The notes beneath the pieces were generated by a model. That model saw nothing but the letters and a program-made list of their open reading frames with translations, was not told the DNA's origin and searched no databases. The translations under genes were made by a program, and so were the position numbers. A stretch of DNA of 47,382 nucleotides from Opitutaceae bacterium. Its GTDB lineage: Bacteria; Verrucomicrobiota; Verrucomicrobiia; Opitutales; Opitutaceae. Positions within the stretch are counted from its first letter, which is position 1. Each line of letters begins with the position of its first letter. This document shows, piece by piece, positions 8,297-17,864 of the stretch. The stretch lies in assembly GCA_014879845.1 (NCBI GenBank), contig JACSRI010000234.1, positions 1-47,382 on the forward strand. The letters are read 5' to 3'.

Positions 8297-9046
8297 TCAG
8301 CGATACACCGTCGAGAACACGTAGCGCTCCATCCGCGGAAACATCGCGTCCGCGAGCCGCTTGTAGCCGGCCGGCGTGGGGTGGAGAAAGTCCGCCATGA
8401 TCTCCGGTGAGATCGTGCCATCGGGCTCGAGCATCACCGAGCTGTAGTCCTCGACCAGGATCGAGTGTCCGTCGTGCAGGTTCTCGGCGAGGCGGCGATT
8501 CGTGTCGGCGATCTGCTTGCGCAGGCGGGTGCGCGGCTTCTCGTCGGCCGGCAGCAGGCCGAGCACGAGGATCTTGCACGCGGGAATGCGCGAATGGAGG
8601 ATGGAGACGATGGTCTGGATACCCGTCACCACCTCGGCGGGCTTGTCGCCGTTGCGGCCAAGATTGTTGATGCCGATCATCAACACGATCAGGCGCGGCC
8701 TGAGGTTGCCGATCTCGCCGTTCTCGAGGCGCCAGAGGAGATTGGCGGTGGTGTCGCCGCCGATGCCGAAGTTGGCGATCTGGAGCTTGGGGTAGTGCTC
8801 CTTCCAGATCTCGGTGTTGTTCCAGCCCTCGGTGATCGAGTCGCCGAGCAACAGAACGTCGACATTGCCCTGTGCGGCGCGGGCGACGTTGGCCTCGTGT
8901 TTCTGGTTCCAGGTCGCGACCGACATCCACTCGTAGTCGACGGTGCGGGGCGAGGGACGGTTGGCGACTTCGCGGGGTTGCCGGGCGGAGAGGGTGGAGG
9001 ACGCCATGACGAGGGCGGTGACGACGAGGAGTGCGGAGAATCGCAT
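8297..9046 (-). CDS. Secreted SGNH/GDSL-family hydrolase
   Basis: A lipase/esterase-type or carbohydrate-deacetylating hydrolase, 249 aa, exported by a signal peptide (about residues 1-22). All SGNH blocks are present: GDSITEGW with nucleophile S70, GIGGDTT with oxyanion glycine G97, GINNLG with N128, and the DFLHPTPAGY block with D219 and H222. The order and the 'FGIGGDTTANLLWRLENGE' region are closest to platelet-activating-factor acetylhydrolase beta/gamma-like GDSL enzymes common in Verrucomicrobia and Planctomycetes. The substrate cannot be read from sequence; sugar acetyl esters are plausible given the GH28 gene nearby. The start is the ATG at 9044-9046. It converges with the upstream plus-strand gene and diverges from tig. 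Confidence 0.88.
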   Translation of the reverse strand: MRFSALLVVTALVMASSTLSARQPREVANRPSPRTVDYEWMSVATWNQKHEANVARAAQGNVDVLLLGDSITEGWNNTEIWKEHYPKLQIANFGIGGDTTANLLWRLENGEIGNLRPRLIVLMIGINNLGRNGDKPAEVVTGIQTIVSILHSRIPACKILVLGLLPADEKPRTRLRKQIADTNRRLAENLHDGHSILVEDYSSVMLEPDGTISPEIMADFLHPTPAGYKRLADAMFPRMERYVFSTVYR

Positions 9047-9235
9047 GGTTGAGCGAGGAGTCGTGGGGTGATGCGGTGGCGGCGGCAAAACCATAATGAC
9101 CCAGGCCTCGCGCGCGGGAGCCGGGGCAGGGGACGCCACGCACGCCGGTGTATTCGGCATTGACCGCGGAAAGCCCGGACCCCTACCGTCACCGGTTTTC
9201 CAATCGCACATCAACCCTCGCATTCAAGGGACACA

Positions 9236-10540
9236 GTGAAAGTCGAGCTCAAGGATCTTTCCGAAACGCGCAAGCAGCTGGTCGTGGCTTTCGAGGCCGC
9301 CGAAGTGGACCAGGAACTCAACAAGGTCACCGGCGAATTCGTCGCGCAGGCCCGCATCCCGGGCTTCCGCCCCGGCAAGGCCCCGCTGTCGGTCATCCGC
9401 AAGCGCTTCGAGAAGGAGATCGCCCAGGAACTGAACCAGGCGATCGTGAGCAAAGCCTACCGTGACGGCACGAAAGAGAAGGGCCTCGAGGTCCTTTCCG
9501 TCGTCGACGCCGCCGAGCCCAAGGTCGCCGCCGGCCAGCCGGTCGAGGTTTCGATCACCGTCGACATCCAGCCCAAGATCGACCTTCCCGATTACAAGGG
9601 CCTGCCCGTCAAGGCCGGTGACACCACCGTGACCGACGCCGAGGTCGAGCAGGTGATCGAAAACGTCCGCCGCGAGCGCGCGGAGTTCAAGACGATCGAG
9701 CGCGAGGCGCAGGTGGGCGACTATGTGAAGTTTGGCTTCGAGGGCACGATCGACGGCCAGAAGATCGCCGAACTCGTCCCGGATCGCCCGATCTTCGGCA
9801 CCATGCCGCAGACCTGGGAGGAAGCGGGCTCCGAAGAGGGCCTGCTCCCCGGCGCCGGCAAACACGTGGTCGGCCTCAAGGCCGGCGAGTCCAAGGACGG
9901 CGACATCGTCTTCCCGGCCGACTTCAACGTCCCGGCCCTCGCGGGCAAGACCGGCAACTACAAGTTCACCGTCCAGGAAGTGCGCGAGCGCGTCCTGCCC
10001 GCCATCGACGAGGCCTTCCTCAAGGCCCAGGGCGCGACCACCGTCGAAGAGCTCCGCGACCGCGTGCGCGCCTCCATCGTCCAGCAGAAGGAAGGCAACG
10101 ACCGCGCTGAGCGCCGCCGCCAGGCGGCCGACGCCCTCGCCGCCAAGGTGGAGTTTCCGATTCCCGAAGTCCTGATCGACAACGAGACCGACGTGCTCCT
10201 GCACCAGCTCGTCGAGCAGAACCTTCGCCGCGGCATCCCGCAGGAGGAACTCGAGAAGAACAAGGAGCAGCTCTACGCCACCGCCCGCCAGGCCGCCGTC
10301 GGCCGCACCAAGGTGCGCATGCTTCTGCTCCGCGTGGCTGAGGCCGAGAAGCTTCAGGTCACACGCGAGGACATCAACCACGCCATCTATCGCGAGGCGA
10401 TGCGCTCCGGCTCCAAGCCCGAGAAGGTGGTCAAGGAACTCGAGAAAAACCGCGAGCGCCTGACCTACTTCCAGCAGAACATCCTTCTGGACAAGGCACT
10501 TGATTTCCTGGTCGGTGCGGCTAGCGTCTCGCCGGCCTGA
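9236..10540 (+). CDS. tig: Trigger factor
   Basis: Ribosome-associated chaperone that receives nascent chains at the tunnel exit. The 434-aa product has the N-terminal ribosome-binding domain with signature [12 protein letters not shown] (about residues 42-53). An FKBP-type peptidyl-prolyl isomerase insertion follows ([15 protein letters not shown] to HVVGLKAGE, about 160-225), then the helical C-terminal chaperone domain. The start is a GTG preceded by AAGGGA. It heads the widespread tig-clpP-clpX order; clpP begins 37 nt downstream, so the three are probably one transcript joining folding and degradation. Length and domain order are normal. Confidence 0.96.
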   Translation: MKVELKDLSETRKQLVVAFEAAEVDQELNKVTGEFVAQARIPGFRPGKAPLSVIRKRFEKEIAQELNQAIVSKAYRDGTKEKGLEVLSVVDAAEPKVAAGQPVEVSITVDIQPKIDLPDYKGLPVKAGDTTVTDAEVEQVIENVRRERAEFKTIEREAQVGDYVKFGFEGTIDGQKIAELVPDRPIFGTMPQTWEEAGSEEGLLPGAGKHVVGLKAGESKDGDIVFPADFNVPALAGKTGNYKFTVQEVRERVLPAIDEAFLKAQGATTVEELRDRVRASIVQQKEGNDRAERRRQAADALAAKVEFPIPEVLIDNETDVLLHQLVEQNLRRGIPQEELEKNKEQLYATARQAAVGRTKVRMLLLRVAEAEKLQVTREDINHAIYREAMRSGSKPEKVVKELEKNRERLTYFQQNILLDKALDFLVGAASVSPA

Positions 10541-10577
10541 AAACTGGGCCGTCAGCTTCGCAACCCACCGAAATTTC

Positions 10578-11195
10578 GTGAGTTACTACGTTCCTAGTGT
10601 CTGGGAAACCAACGGTCGCAATGAATACCGGGTCGATATCTTCAGCCGCCTGCTGAAGGACCGGATTGTGTTCATCGGGACCCCGATCGACGACGACGTA
10701 GCCAACATCGTGATCGCCCAGCTGCTCTTCCTGCAGATGGACGATCCCAAGAAGGACATCAGTCTGTATATCAATTCCCCCGGTGGCGTCGTCACCGGCG
10801 GGATGGCGATCTACGACACGATCAACTTCCTTTCCTGCGATGTGGTGACCTACTGCATCGGCCAGGCCGCCAGCATGGCCACGGTGCTCCTTGCCGCCGG
10901 CACCCGGGGCAAGCGCTTCGCGCTCCCGAACAGCCGCGTCATGATCCACCAGCCGACCGGCGGCGCCGGCGGCCAGACCTCCGATATCTCGATCCAAGCC
11001 AGGGAGATCCTCCGCTGGCGCCGGACCCTTTCCGAGGTCCTCGCCCGCCATTCCGGCAAGTCGGCCGAGCAGGTCGACAAGGATTCAGACCGCGATTACT
11101 ACATGTCCGCGCAGGAGGCCAAGGATTACGGCCTCGTGGATCATGTGATTGAGGGAAAGAAGGAAGCTGCCGAATTACTCAAGGGCGCCGCGTGA
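10578..11195 (+). CDS. clpP: ATP-dependent Clp protease proteolytic subunit
   Basis: Serine peptidase that forms the double heptameric chamber served by ClpX. The 205-aa product has the catalytic triad S99 (GQAASMAT), H124 (VMIHQP) and D173 ([11 protein letters not shown]), plus [19 protein letters not shown] lining the chamber. The GTG start at 10578 gives [10 protein letters not shown] and the usual ClpP length. The same frame stays open upstream to an ATG at 10500, but that would overlap tig and add 26 residues not typical of the family. No clear Shine-Dalgarno precedes the GTG. Another GTG or an unrecognised start cannot be excluded. Confidence 0.96.
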   Translation: MSYYVPSVWETNGRNEYRVDIFSRLLKDRIVFIGTPIDDDVANIVIAQLLFLQMDDPKKDISLYINSPGGVVTGGMAIYDTINFLSCDVVTYCIGQAASMATVLLAAGTRGKRFALPNSRVMIHQPTGGAGGQTSDISIQAREILRWRRTLSEVLARHSGKSAEQVDKDSDRDYYMSAQEAKDYGLVDHVIEGKKEAAELLKGAA

Positions 11196-11239
11196 GTCGC
11201 CCGACCTTCTGACCCCAACCCCGACGCTCCTCCCTCCCC

Positions 11240-12526
11240 ATGGCGAAATCCTCCCGAATGACTCTCTGTTCGTTCTGCGGGAAATCGCAGAGCGAGGTCC
11301 GCAAGATGATCGCGGGTCCGGGGGTCTACATCTGCGACAGCTGCGTCTCGGTCTGCAAGACGATCATCGACCGCGAGCTGAAGGCGCCCGCGCCCGAGGC
11401 GCGCCCGTCCTTCCGCCTGGTCAAGCCGGGTGAGATCAAGAAGGTCCTCGACGATCACGTCATCGGCCAGGACCACGCGAAAAAGGTCCTCTCGGTCGCC
11501 GTCTACAATCACTACAAGCGCCTGATGTTCGACCAGAACTTCGGGCAGCCGAACGACTCGGTCGCCATCCCGGCGGAGTTTTCCGAGGTCGAGGTCGAGA
11601 AGAGCAACATCCTGCTCGTCGGCCCCACCGGCTCGGGCAAGACACTCCTCGCCCGCACACTCGCCCGCATCCTCGACGTGCCGTTCGCGATGTCCGATGC
11701 CACGACGCTGACCGAAGCCGGTTACGTCGGCGAAGACGTCGAGAACATCGTCCTGCGCCTGCTCCAGGCGGCCAACTACGACGTCAAGCGCGCGGAGTGC
11801 GGCATCATCTACGTCGACGAGATCGACAAGATCGGCCGCAAGACCGAAAACGTCTCCATCACGCGCGACGTCTCCGGCGAAGGCGTGCAGCAGGCGTTGC
11901 TCAAGATCCTCGAGGGCACGGTGTGCAACGTGCCGCCCCAGGGCGGACGCAAGCACCCGAACCAGGAGTACATCCAGGTCAATACCTCGAACATCCTCTT
12001 CATCTGCGGCGGCGCGTTCGTCGGGCTCGACCAGATCGTGCAGCGTCGCGCCGGCCGTGGCACGGTCGGCTATGGAGCCGCCTCCAAGCAGATCTTCTCC
12101 GCCGAGGAGATCATGAAGCAGCTCCAGCCGGAGGACCTCATCCGCTTCGGCATGATCCCGGAATTCATCGGCCGCCTGCCGGTCGTCTCCGTGCTCGACC
12201 AGCTCACCGAGGCCGACCTCGAGAAGATTCTCCTGCGCACCAAGAACGCGATGGTGAAGCAATACTCCAAGCTCTTCGCCATGGACGGCGTGCAGCTGCG
12301 CTTCACGCGCGACGCCATCCGCGCCATCGCCAAGAAGGCCCTCGTGCTCAAGACCGGCGCCCGCGCCCTGCGCGCGATCATGGAGAATACCATGCTCGAG
12401 GTGATGTACGACATCCCGCACCGCGACGACGTCGCGGAGGTCGTGATCGACGCCGCCGTGGTGGAAAACCGCCGCAAGCCGCAGATCAAGCGCATCGCTA
12501 AAAGCGCGCGCAAAGACGCGGCGTAG
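11240..12526 (+). CDS. clpX: ATP-dependent Clp protease ATPase subunit ClpX
   Basis: AAA+ unfoldase that recognises tagged or adaptor-bound substrates and feeds ClpP; SmpB, encoded at 40.2 kb, contributes to tagging of such substrates. The 428-aa protein has the N-terminal zinc-binding domain (C10, C13, C32, C35), Walker A GPTGSGKT (128-135), Walker B IIYVDEID (189-196) and the GYVG pore loop (161-164). The [11 protein letters not shown] loop lies in the substrate-entry region. The start is the ATG of [14 protein letters not shown]. It is the last gene of the tig-clpP-clpX operon, 44 nt after clpP, and a short GC hairpin follows its stop codon. Confidence 0.97.
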   Translation: MAKSSRMTLCSFCGKSQSEVRKMIAGPGVYICDSCVSVCKTIIDRELKAPAPEARPSFRLVKPGEIKKVLDDHVIGQDHAKKVLSVAVYNHYKRLMFDQNFGQPNDSVAIPAEFSEVEVEKSNILLVGPTGSGKTLLARTLARILDVPFAMSDATTLTEAGYVGEDVENIVLRLLQAANYDVKRAECGIIYVDEIDKIGRKTENVSITRDVSGEGVQQALLKILEGTVCNVPPQGGRKHPNQEYIQVNTSNILFICGGAFVGLDQIVQRRAGRGTVGYGAASKQIFSAEEIMKQLQPEDLIRFGMIPEFIGRLPVVSVLDQLTEADLEKILLRTKNAMVKQYSKLFAMDGVQLRFTRDAIRAIAKKALVLKTGARALRAIMENTMLEVMYDIPHRDDVAEVVIDAAVVENRRKPQIKRIAKSARKDAA

Positions 12527-12547
12527 CTGAACGCGGGACGCGTTCGG
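12527..12547 (+). terminator. Hairpin directly after clpX
   Basis: GAACGCG, a GGA loop and CGCGTTC form a perfect 7-bp stem, extended by one G-U and one C-G pair at the base. It starts immediately after the clpX stop codon. There is no U-run, so it may stabilise the 3' end or help factor-dependent termination rather than act as an intrinsic terminator. Confidence 0.4.
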
Positions 12548-12669
12548 CTAAAGAGCCAAGGATTAGGTCGCGGCGTCGCCGCGCGTCGAGGTGTGTGAGG
12601 GGCACTCCCTTACCTACTGCTCATCCCACGCTGTATTCTTGGCCCCTTGATACTTCGGCCTTGGCACTT

Positions 12670-12688
12670 GCGCGCGCTCCGCGCGCGC
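12670..12688 (-). terminator. GC-only hairpin after the M42 peptidase gene
   Basis: An 8-bp alternating G/C stem (GCGCGCGC, loop TCC, GCGCGCGC) lies two bases past the stop codon of the minus-strand peptidase gene. It has no U-tract. It could serve the peptidase transcript or be simple GC-rich sequence. Confidence 0.3.
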
Positions 12689-12690
12689 CG

Positions 12691-13779
12691 CTACCACTTG
12701 CCGTTCTCGCCCGGCTTGAGCGAACGCGCGAAGGCCACGAGCAGGGCGACGCAATGCTCCACGTCCTGCAGGTCGACGATTTCGCTCGGCGTGTGCATGT
12801 AGCGCAGCGGGATCGAGACCAGGCCGGTCGCGACGCCAGCACGCCCCATCTGTATGGCGCGCGCATCCGTGCCGGTCGGGCGTGGATCGGCCTCGATCTG
12901 GTAGGGGATACCCGCGGCCTCGGCCACGGTGATGAGGCGGTCGTAGACCCAGGGATTGATGTTCGGGCCGCGGCAGATCATCGGTCCGCCGCCGAGCTTG
13001 AAGTCGCCGTACTTGCGGTGATCGCAGTCGGGATGGTCCGTCGCATGGCCGACGTCCACCGCGATGGCGATGTGCGGGTCGACACCAAATGTTGACACCG
13101 TGGCCCCGCGCACACCGATCTCCTCCTGCGTGGTGGCGACGGATACTACGCGCGCCGCCGGCAGTTTTTTCGGGTTGGCCGCGAGGCGGATGAGCGTCTC
13201 GCCGACGACGTAGGCGCCGCTCTTGTTGTCGAAGGCACGCGCGGTGGCGATGGAGCCGTGGAGCATCGAGAAGCCGTGGTCGTAGGTCGCCACATCGCCG
13301 ATCGAGACGCGCTCGAGCGCCTCCTTCCGGCTGTGCACGCCGATATCGATCCACATGTCGTGAATCTCAGGGACCTTCTTGCGGTCGCCTTCGTCCATGA
13401 GGTGGATGGCGCGCTTGCCCGTCACGCCCAGCACCGTGCCGGACTTGGCCTGGATCACGACGCGGCGGCCCGAGATCATCACGCGGTCGTGGCCGCCGAT
13501 GGTCTGGAAGTAGAGGTAGCCGTCCTTGTTGATGTGCGTGATGATCAACCCGAGCTCGTCGATATGGCCGGCGAGCATGAGGATCGGATCGCCCGCGGGG
13601 TTGAGGGTGGAGATGCGATTGCCGAGGGCGTCTCGCGCCGTGGAGTCGGCGACCTTGGTAACGTGGCGGTCCCAGACGGCTTGGGCCTGCTGCTCGGCCC
13701 CGGAGGGACTGCGGGCGTCGAGGAGCTCGACGAGAAAGGGCGGTGGCGTCGGAATGGTAGCGTTCTGTTTACGCGGCAT
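12691..13779 (-). CDS. M42 family metallopeptidase (glutamyl aminopeptidase/cellulase-M type)
   Basis: A cytosolic aminopeptidase of the tetrahedral TET type, 362 aa, releasing N-terminal residues from peptides. The dinuclear metal site is complete: H72 and D74 in GHIDELG, D184 in AFDNKSG, the catalytic pair E219/E220 in TTQEEIGVRGA, D242 in AVDVGHATD and H329 in YMHTPSE. Older annotations call this family endoglucanase M, but the residues are those of a peptidase. The ATG at 13777-13779 (MPRKQNATIP) is used; an upstream in-frame extension of 39 residues is low-complexity and unlikely. It diverges from hisA across a 164-bp gap in which I see no clear motif. Confidence 0.92.
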   Translation of the reverse strand: MPRKQNATIPTPPPFLVELLDARSPSGAEQQAQAVWDRHVTKVADSTARDALGNRISTLNPAGDPILMLAGHIDELGLIITHINKDGYLYFQTIGGHDRVMISGRRVVIQAKSGTVLGVTGKRAIHLMDEGDRKKVPEIHDMWIDIGVHSRKEALERVSIGDVATYDHGFSMLHGSIATARAFDNKSGAYVVGETLIRLAANPKKLPAARVVSVATTQEEIGVRGATVSTFGVDPHIAIAVDVGHATDHPDCDHRKYGDFKLGGGPMICRGPNINPWVYDRLITVAEAAGIPYQIEADPRPTGTDARAIQMGRAGVATGLVSIPLRYMHTPSEIVDLQDVEHCVALLVAFARSLKPGENGKW

Positions 13780-13943
13780 GGGGACGAACGTGACACAAAC
13801 GCTCACGCCGCGAAATCCGAATGTGACCCGCGGGTCCGTTCGGACACCCGCCGAGGCGCCCGCCCCGGCTCCACGCCGGAGGGAACGCCTCCACACCCTG
13901 GGCTTGCCGAAGCCTGCCGCGGCCGCGATAAAGCCCGGCTTCC

Positions 13944-14675
13944 ATGATCATTTTCCCGGCCATTGATCTGCGCGGCGGTCGCTGCGTCCGACTCCTCCAG
14001 GGGCGGGCGGAAGCCGAGACGGTGTATTCGGACGACCCGGGCGCGATGGCCCGGAGTTTCCGCTCCGCCGGTGCCGAGTGGGTCCACGTCGTCGATCTCG
14101 ACGGCTCGTTCAGCGGCGCACGCGTCAATGTCGAGGCCGTGCAGGCCATCGTCGCCGCAGGCCTTAAGGTCGAGCTCGGCGGCGGCCTGCGCGAGGAGGC
14201 CACGGTCGAGCGCGTGCTTTCTTCGGGTGTGACCCGCGCCGTCATCGGCACGCGCGCGGCGGAGGATCCGGCTTTCGTCGCCGGGCTCGTGCGCTCCTGG
14301 GGCGATCGGATCGCCGTGGGCATCGATGCGCGCGATGGGCTCGTGGCCGTGAAGGGCTGGGTCGAGACGACCAAGCTCAAGGCCCTCGATCTCGCGAAGC
14401 GGATGGAGGACGCCGGCGTCGCCACGCTCATCTACACGGACATCGCGACCGACGGCATGCTGAAAGGACCCAATCTCACAGCGCTCAAGGCCGTGCTCGG
14501 CGCGGTCCGCTGCGACATCATTGCCTCTGGTGGCGTGGCCCGGCTTTCGCATATCGAGGCGCTGGCCAAGCTCGCGGACGACCAGCCGCATCTCGCGGGC
14601 GTGATCACGGGCAAGGCCATCTACGAGCGCACGCTCGATCTCGGCGACGCGTTGCGCGTCGCGGCCGGGCGCTGA
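13944..14675 (+). CDS. hisA: Phosphoribosylformimino-5-aminoimidazole carboxamide ribotide isomerase
   Basis: Catalyses the Amadori isomerisation of ProFAR to PRFAR in histidine synthesis. The 243-aa (beta/alpha)8 barrel begins MIIFPAIDLRGGRCVRLLQG with catalytic D8. The second catalytic aspartate is D128 in GIDARDG. Phosphate-binding loops are seen in ELGGGLR and ASGGVARLSH, and TDIATDGMLKGPN is typical of HisA. The paralogue HisF is excluded by the N terminus. No other his gene is adjacent, so the pathway is dispersed here. The start is the ATG at 13944; no Shine-Dalgarno is visible. Confidence 0.95.
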   Translation: MIIFPAIDLRGGRCVRLLQGRAEAETVYSDDPGAMARSFRSAGAEWVHVVDLDGSFSGARVNVEAVQAIVAAGLKVELGGGLREEATVERVLSSGVTRAVIGTRAAEDPAFVAGLVRSWGDRIAVGIDARDGLVAVKGWVETTKLKALDLAKRMEDAGVATLIYTDIATDGMLKGPNLTALKAVLGAVRCDIIASGGVARLSHIEALAKLADDQPHLAGVITGKAIYERTLDLGDALRVAAGR

Positions 14676-14726
14676 GGCCGAGTCGCCACGTACGGCTCGG
14701 GCCGGACCACCGCGGACGGGCCGACG

Positions 14727-17700
14727 TCAGGTGGTTGTTTCCACGTCGCGGAGGCCGGTCGATGACGGAGCGGTCGCGAGACGCCCCGGGCGTTTGCGCC
14801 GGAACCAGCCGGTCACCGCCAGCCGCATGCGGTCCATCTCGAGGTAGATCACCGGCACGGTGTAGAGCGTCAGCACCTGGCTGACAAAAAGTCCGCCGAC
14901 GATGGCGAGCCCGAGCGGTCGGCGCATCTCCACGCCTTCGCCCGTCGAGAGCACGAGCGGCAGCGCGCCGAGCAGGGCCGCGATGTTGGTCATGAGGATC
15001 GGTCGCAGGCGCAGTTGCGCCGCCTCGAAGATCGCGGTGCGCGGATCGAGCCGGTCCTGCCGCTCGCGCGCGAGGGCCACGTCGATCATAAGGATCGCGT
15101 TTTTCATCACGATGCCGATGAGCAGGAACAACCCCAGCAGCGCGATGAGCGTGAACTCCGTGTCGGTGAACCGCAGCGCGAGCAGCGCACCCAGCCCGGC
15201 CGACGGCAGGGTCGACAGGATCGTCAGCGGATGCACCAGGCTCTCGTAGAGGATGCCGAGCACGAGATAGACCGCGACGAGGACGAAGAGGATGAGCCAG
15301 TGCTGGTTCTCCAGCGCGCTTTGGAAGGTCTCGGCCGAGCCAGCCAGCCGCGCCTGCACCTCCGTCGGGAGCATGATGCGGTCCATCGCGCGTTCGATGG
15401 CGGCCAGGCCCTGCTCGAGCGAGACGCCCGGGGCGAGCGAGAACCCGACGTTTTCCGCCACGAACTGCTCGCGGTGGCGCACGCGGTCCTCGACGAGCGA
15501 GTAGTCGTAGCGCGTGAAGGCCGAGAGCGGCACGCGCGTGCCGTCCGCCGCGATGACCTGCACCTGGTCGAGCACGACCGGGTCCTGCGTGTATTCAGGA
15601 GACAACTCCATGATGACGCGGTACTGGTTGAGCCGATTGTAGAGGGTGGAGACCTGCCGCTGGCTGAAGGAGTTGTTCAGCACCTGCGTGATCATGCGCA
15701 TATCCACGCCGAGCCGGCGTGCGGCCTCGCGGTCGATGTGCAGCATGACCTGCTTGGTGCCGCCGTCGTTGGGGGTGTCGACGTCGGTGAGCTCGGGCAG
15801 CTCCTGCAGGGCCTTGGCGACCTTCGGCTCCCATTCGCGCAGCAGGGCGACGTCGCTCGTGAGCAGCGCGAGGTCGTAGGAGCCGGCCTCCGAGGTGCGC
15901 GGGGGCTGGATGTCCTGCGCGACGCTCATCCAGAGCACGCCGCCGGGCACGGGCGGGGCCTGCAGGCGCAGGCGGTTGATCACCTCGCGCGCGCTGGCGT
16001 CGCGCTCGGCGCGCGGCTTGAGGCGGATCATCATCCAGGCGTTGCTCGTGCCGGAATAGCCGCCGCTGTGTCCCATGACGTCCTGCACCGCCGGGTCCGC
16101 CATGACCAGCCGCCGGTAGATCTCGATCTTCGGCTGCATGATCTGGAAGGAGAACCCGTCGTCGCCGCGCACGAAACCGCCAAGCTGCCCGGTATCCTGT
16201 TCGGGCAGGAAGCCCTTCGGCGCGGTGATGTAGAGCGAGACGTTGAGCGCGATCGTGCCGGCCAGGACGATGAGCGTGAGCGCGGGATGGCGCAGCACCC
16301 AGCCGAGCGAGCGCGCGTATCCAGCCTTCACCGCCGCGAAGAAGCGCATGCCCGCCGCCTGGGCGCCGCCGGGCCGCCGAGCCGACCGCGGCTCGAGCCA
16401 GCGCGCGCACAGCGCCGGGGTGAGCGTGAGCGAGATGAGCAGCGAGACCATGAGCGCCGCCGCCAGCGTGATGGAAAACTCCCGGAACAACCGCTCGACC
16501 AGCCCGCCCATGAAGAGGATCGAGACGAAGACGACGACAAGCGAGAGGTTCATCGCCAGCAGCGTGAAGCCCACTTCGCCCGCGCCCTTCACCGCGGCCT
16601 GCAGCGGCGGCAGGCCGTCCTCGACGTGGCGCGAGATGTTTTCCAGCACGACGATGGCGTCGTCGACGACCAGGCCCGCGGCCACGATCAGGGCCATGAG
16701 CGAGAGGTTGTTTAGCGAGAAGCCGTAGAGGTACATGATCCCGAAGGTGCCGATGATCGACACGGGGATCGCCACAGTCGGGATGAGTGCGCCGCGCGGG
16801 CTGCCCAGGAAGATGAGCACGACGAGCATGACCAGCGCGGCCGCGAGCAGGAGCGTGCGCTGCGATTCGTGCAGCGTGGCGCGGATCGACGGCGAGCGGT
16901 CCATGACCACGGCGAGGTCGGCGTCCTCGGGTAGGAGCGCGCGCAACGCCGGCAGCTGGGCGTTGATCGCGTCGATCGTCGCGATGATGTTCGCGCCGGG
17001 CTGGCGGCTGATCATGAGCAGCACGGCGGGCCGGTCATTGTGGAAGCCGCTGCTGTAGCGGTTCTCCACCGAGTCGCTGACCGTGGCCACGTCGCCCAGG
17101 CGCACGGGCGCGCCGTCGCGGTAGCGCACGATGAGCCGGCGGTAGTCCTCGACCTGCCGCAGCTGGTCGCTGAGCTGCACCTGCCAGAGGCGTCCCCCGG
17201 CGTCGATCGCGCCGCGGGGCTGGATGGTGTTCGTATCCCCGATGGCCCGACGCACCTCGTCCAGCGCGATGCCGTGGTGGGCGAGCGCGTGCGGGTTGAG
17301 CTGCACGCGGATGGCGGGGAGCGAGCTGCCGCCGACCGTCACCTCGCCGACGCCGGTCACCTGCGAGAGTTTCTGCGCGAGGATGGTGGAGGCGAAATCG
17401 TAGAGGTCGCCCGGCGCGATGTTGGGCGAGCTGAGCGCGATCGCCATGATCGGCGCAGCGGAGGGGTTGACCTTCCGGTAGCTTGGATTGCCCGGCATGC
17501 CGGCGGGGAGCTGGCCGCGCGCGGCGTTGATCGCGGCCTGCACGTCGCGCGCGGCGTCGTCGATGTCGCGCCCGAGTTCGAATTCGAGCACGATCCCGAC
17601 CGAGCCCTGGCGGCTGTCCGAGGTGATGGCCGTGACCCCCGCGATGCTGCCGAGCGCGCGCTCGAGCGGCGTCGCCACGCTCGTCGCCATCGTCTCCGGA

Positions 17701-17864
17701 CTGGCCCCGGGCAGCGAGGCGCCGACGCGGATCGTCGGGAAGTCCACCTCCGGCAGCGGCGCCACCGGGAGAAGCCCGTAGGCGAGCGCGCCCATGAGCA
17801 CGAGCGCGATCGCGATCATCGTGCTGGCGACGGGCCGCTGGACGAACGGGCGGGCGAGATTCAT
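14727..17864 (-). CDS. mdtC: RND multidrug efflux permease, MdtC-like
   Basis: Inner-membrane proton/drug antiporter of the hydrophobe/amphiphile efflux family, 1045 aa. It opens [23 protein letters not shown] and has twelve predicted membrane segments, two large periplasmic loops and the proton-relay aspartates D401/D402 in [13 protein letters not shown]. Its position as the second of two paralogous permeases suits an MdtBC-like hetero-trimer. The start ATG (17864-17862) overlaps the stop of the upstream permease as ATGA, which indicates translational coupling. It is the last gene of the operon; hisA converges from the other side. The gene name is by analogy and the substrates are unknown. 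Confidence 0.88.
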   Translation of the reverse strand: MNLARPFVQRPVASTMIAIALVLMGALAYGLLPVAPLPEVDFPTIRVGASLPGASPETMATSVATPLERALGSIAGVTAITSDSRQGSVGIVLEFELGRDIDDAARDVQAAINAARGQLPAGMPGNPSYRKVNPSAAPIMAIALSSPNIAPGDLYDFASTILAQKLSQVTGVGEVTVGGSSLPAIRVQLNPHALAHHGIALDEVRRAIGDTNTIQPRGAIDAGGRLWQVQLSDQLRQVEDYRRLIVRYRDGAPVRLGDVATVSDSVENRYSSGFHNDRPAVLLMISRQPGANIIATIDAINAQLPALRALLPEDADLAVVMDRSPSIRATLHESQRTLLLAAALVMLVVLIFLGSPRGALIPTVAIPVSIIGTFGIMYLYGFSLNNLSLMALIVAAGLVVDDAIVVLENISRHVEDGLPPLQAAVKGAGEVGFTLLAMNLSLVVVFVSILFMGGLVERLFREFSITLAAALMVSLLISLTLTPALCARWLEPRSARRPGGAQAAGMRFFAAVKAGYARSLGWVLRHPALTLIVLAGTIALNVSLYITAPKGFLPEQDTGQLGGFVRGDDGFSFQIMQPKIEIYRRLVMADPAVQDVMGHSGGYSGTSNAWMMIRLKPRAERDASAREVINRLRLQAPPVPGGVLWMSVAQDIQPPRTSEAGSYDLALLTSDVALLREWEPKVAKALQELPELTDVDTPNDGGTKQVMLHIDREAARRLGVDMRMITQVLNNSFSQRQVSTLYNRLNQYRVIMELSPEYTQDPVVLDQVQVIAADGTRVPLSAFTRYDYSLVEDRVRHREQFVAENVGFSLAPGVSLEQGLAAIERAMDRIMLPTEVQARLAGSAETFQSALENQHWLILFVLVAVYLVLGILYESLVHPLTILSTLPSAGLGALLALRFTDTEFTLIALLGLFLLIGIVMKNAILMIDVALARERQDRLDPRTAIFEAAQLRLRPILMTNIAALLGALPLVLSTGEGVEMRRPLGLAIVGGLFVSQVLTLYTVPVIYLEMDRMRLAVTGWFRRKRPGRLATAPSSTGLRDVETTT

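Noticed and set aside
10500-10577. N-terminal extension of ClpP overlapping tig
   Set aside because: It overlaps the trigger-factor C terminus by 41 nt and adds residues not found in ClpP; the GTG at 10578 gives standard length.
12691-13779. Endoglucanase/cellulase annotation
   Set aside because: All five metal ligands and the catalytic Glu pair are those of M42 aminopeptidases; the cellulase name is historical.
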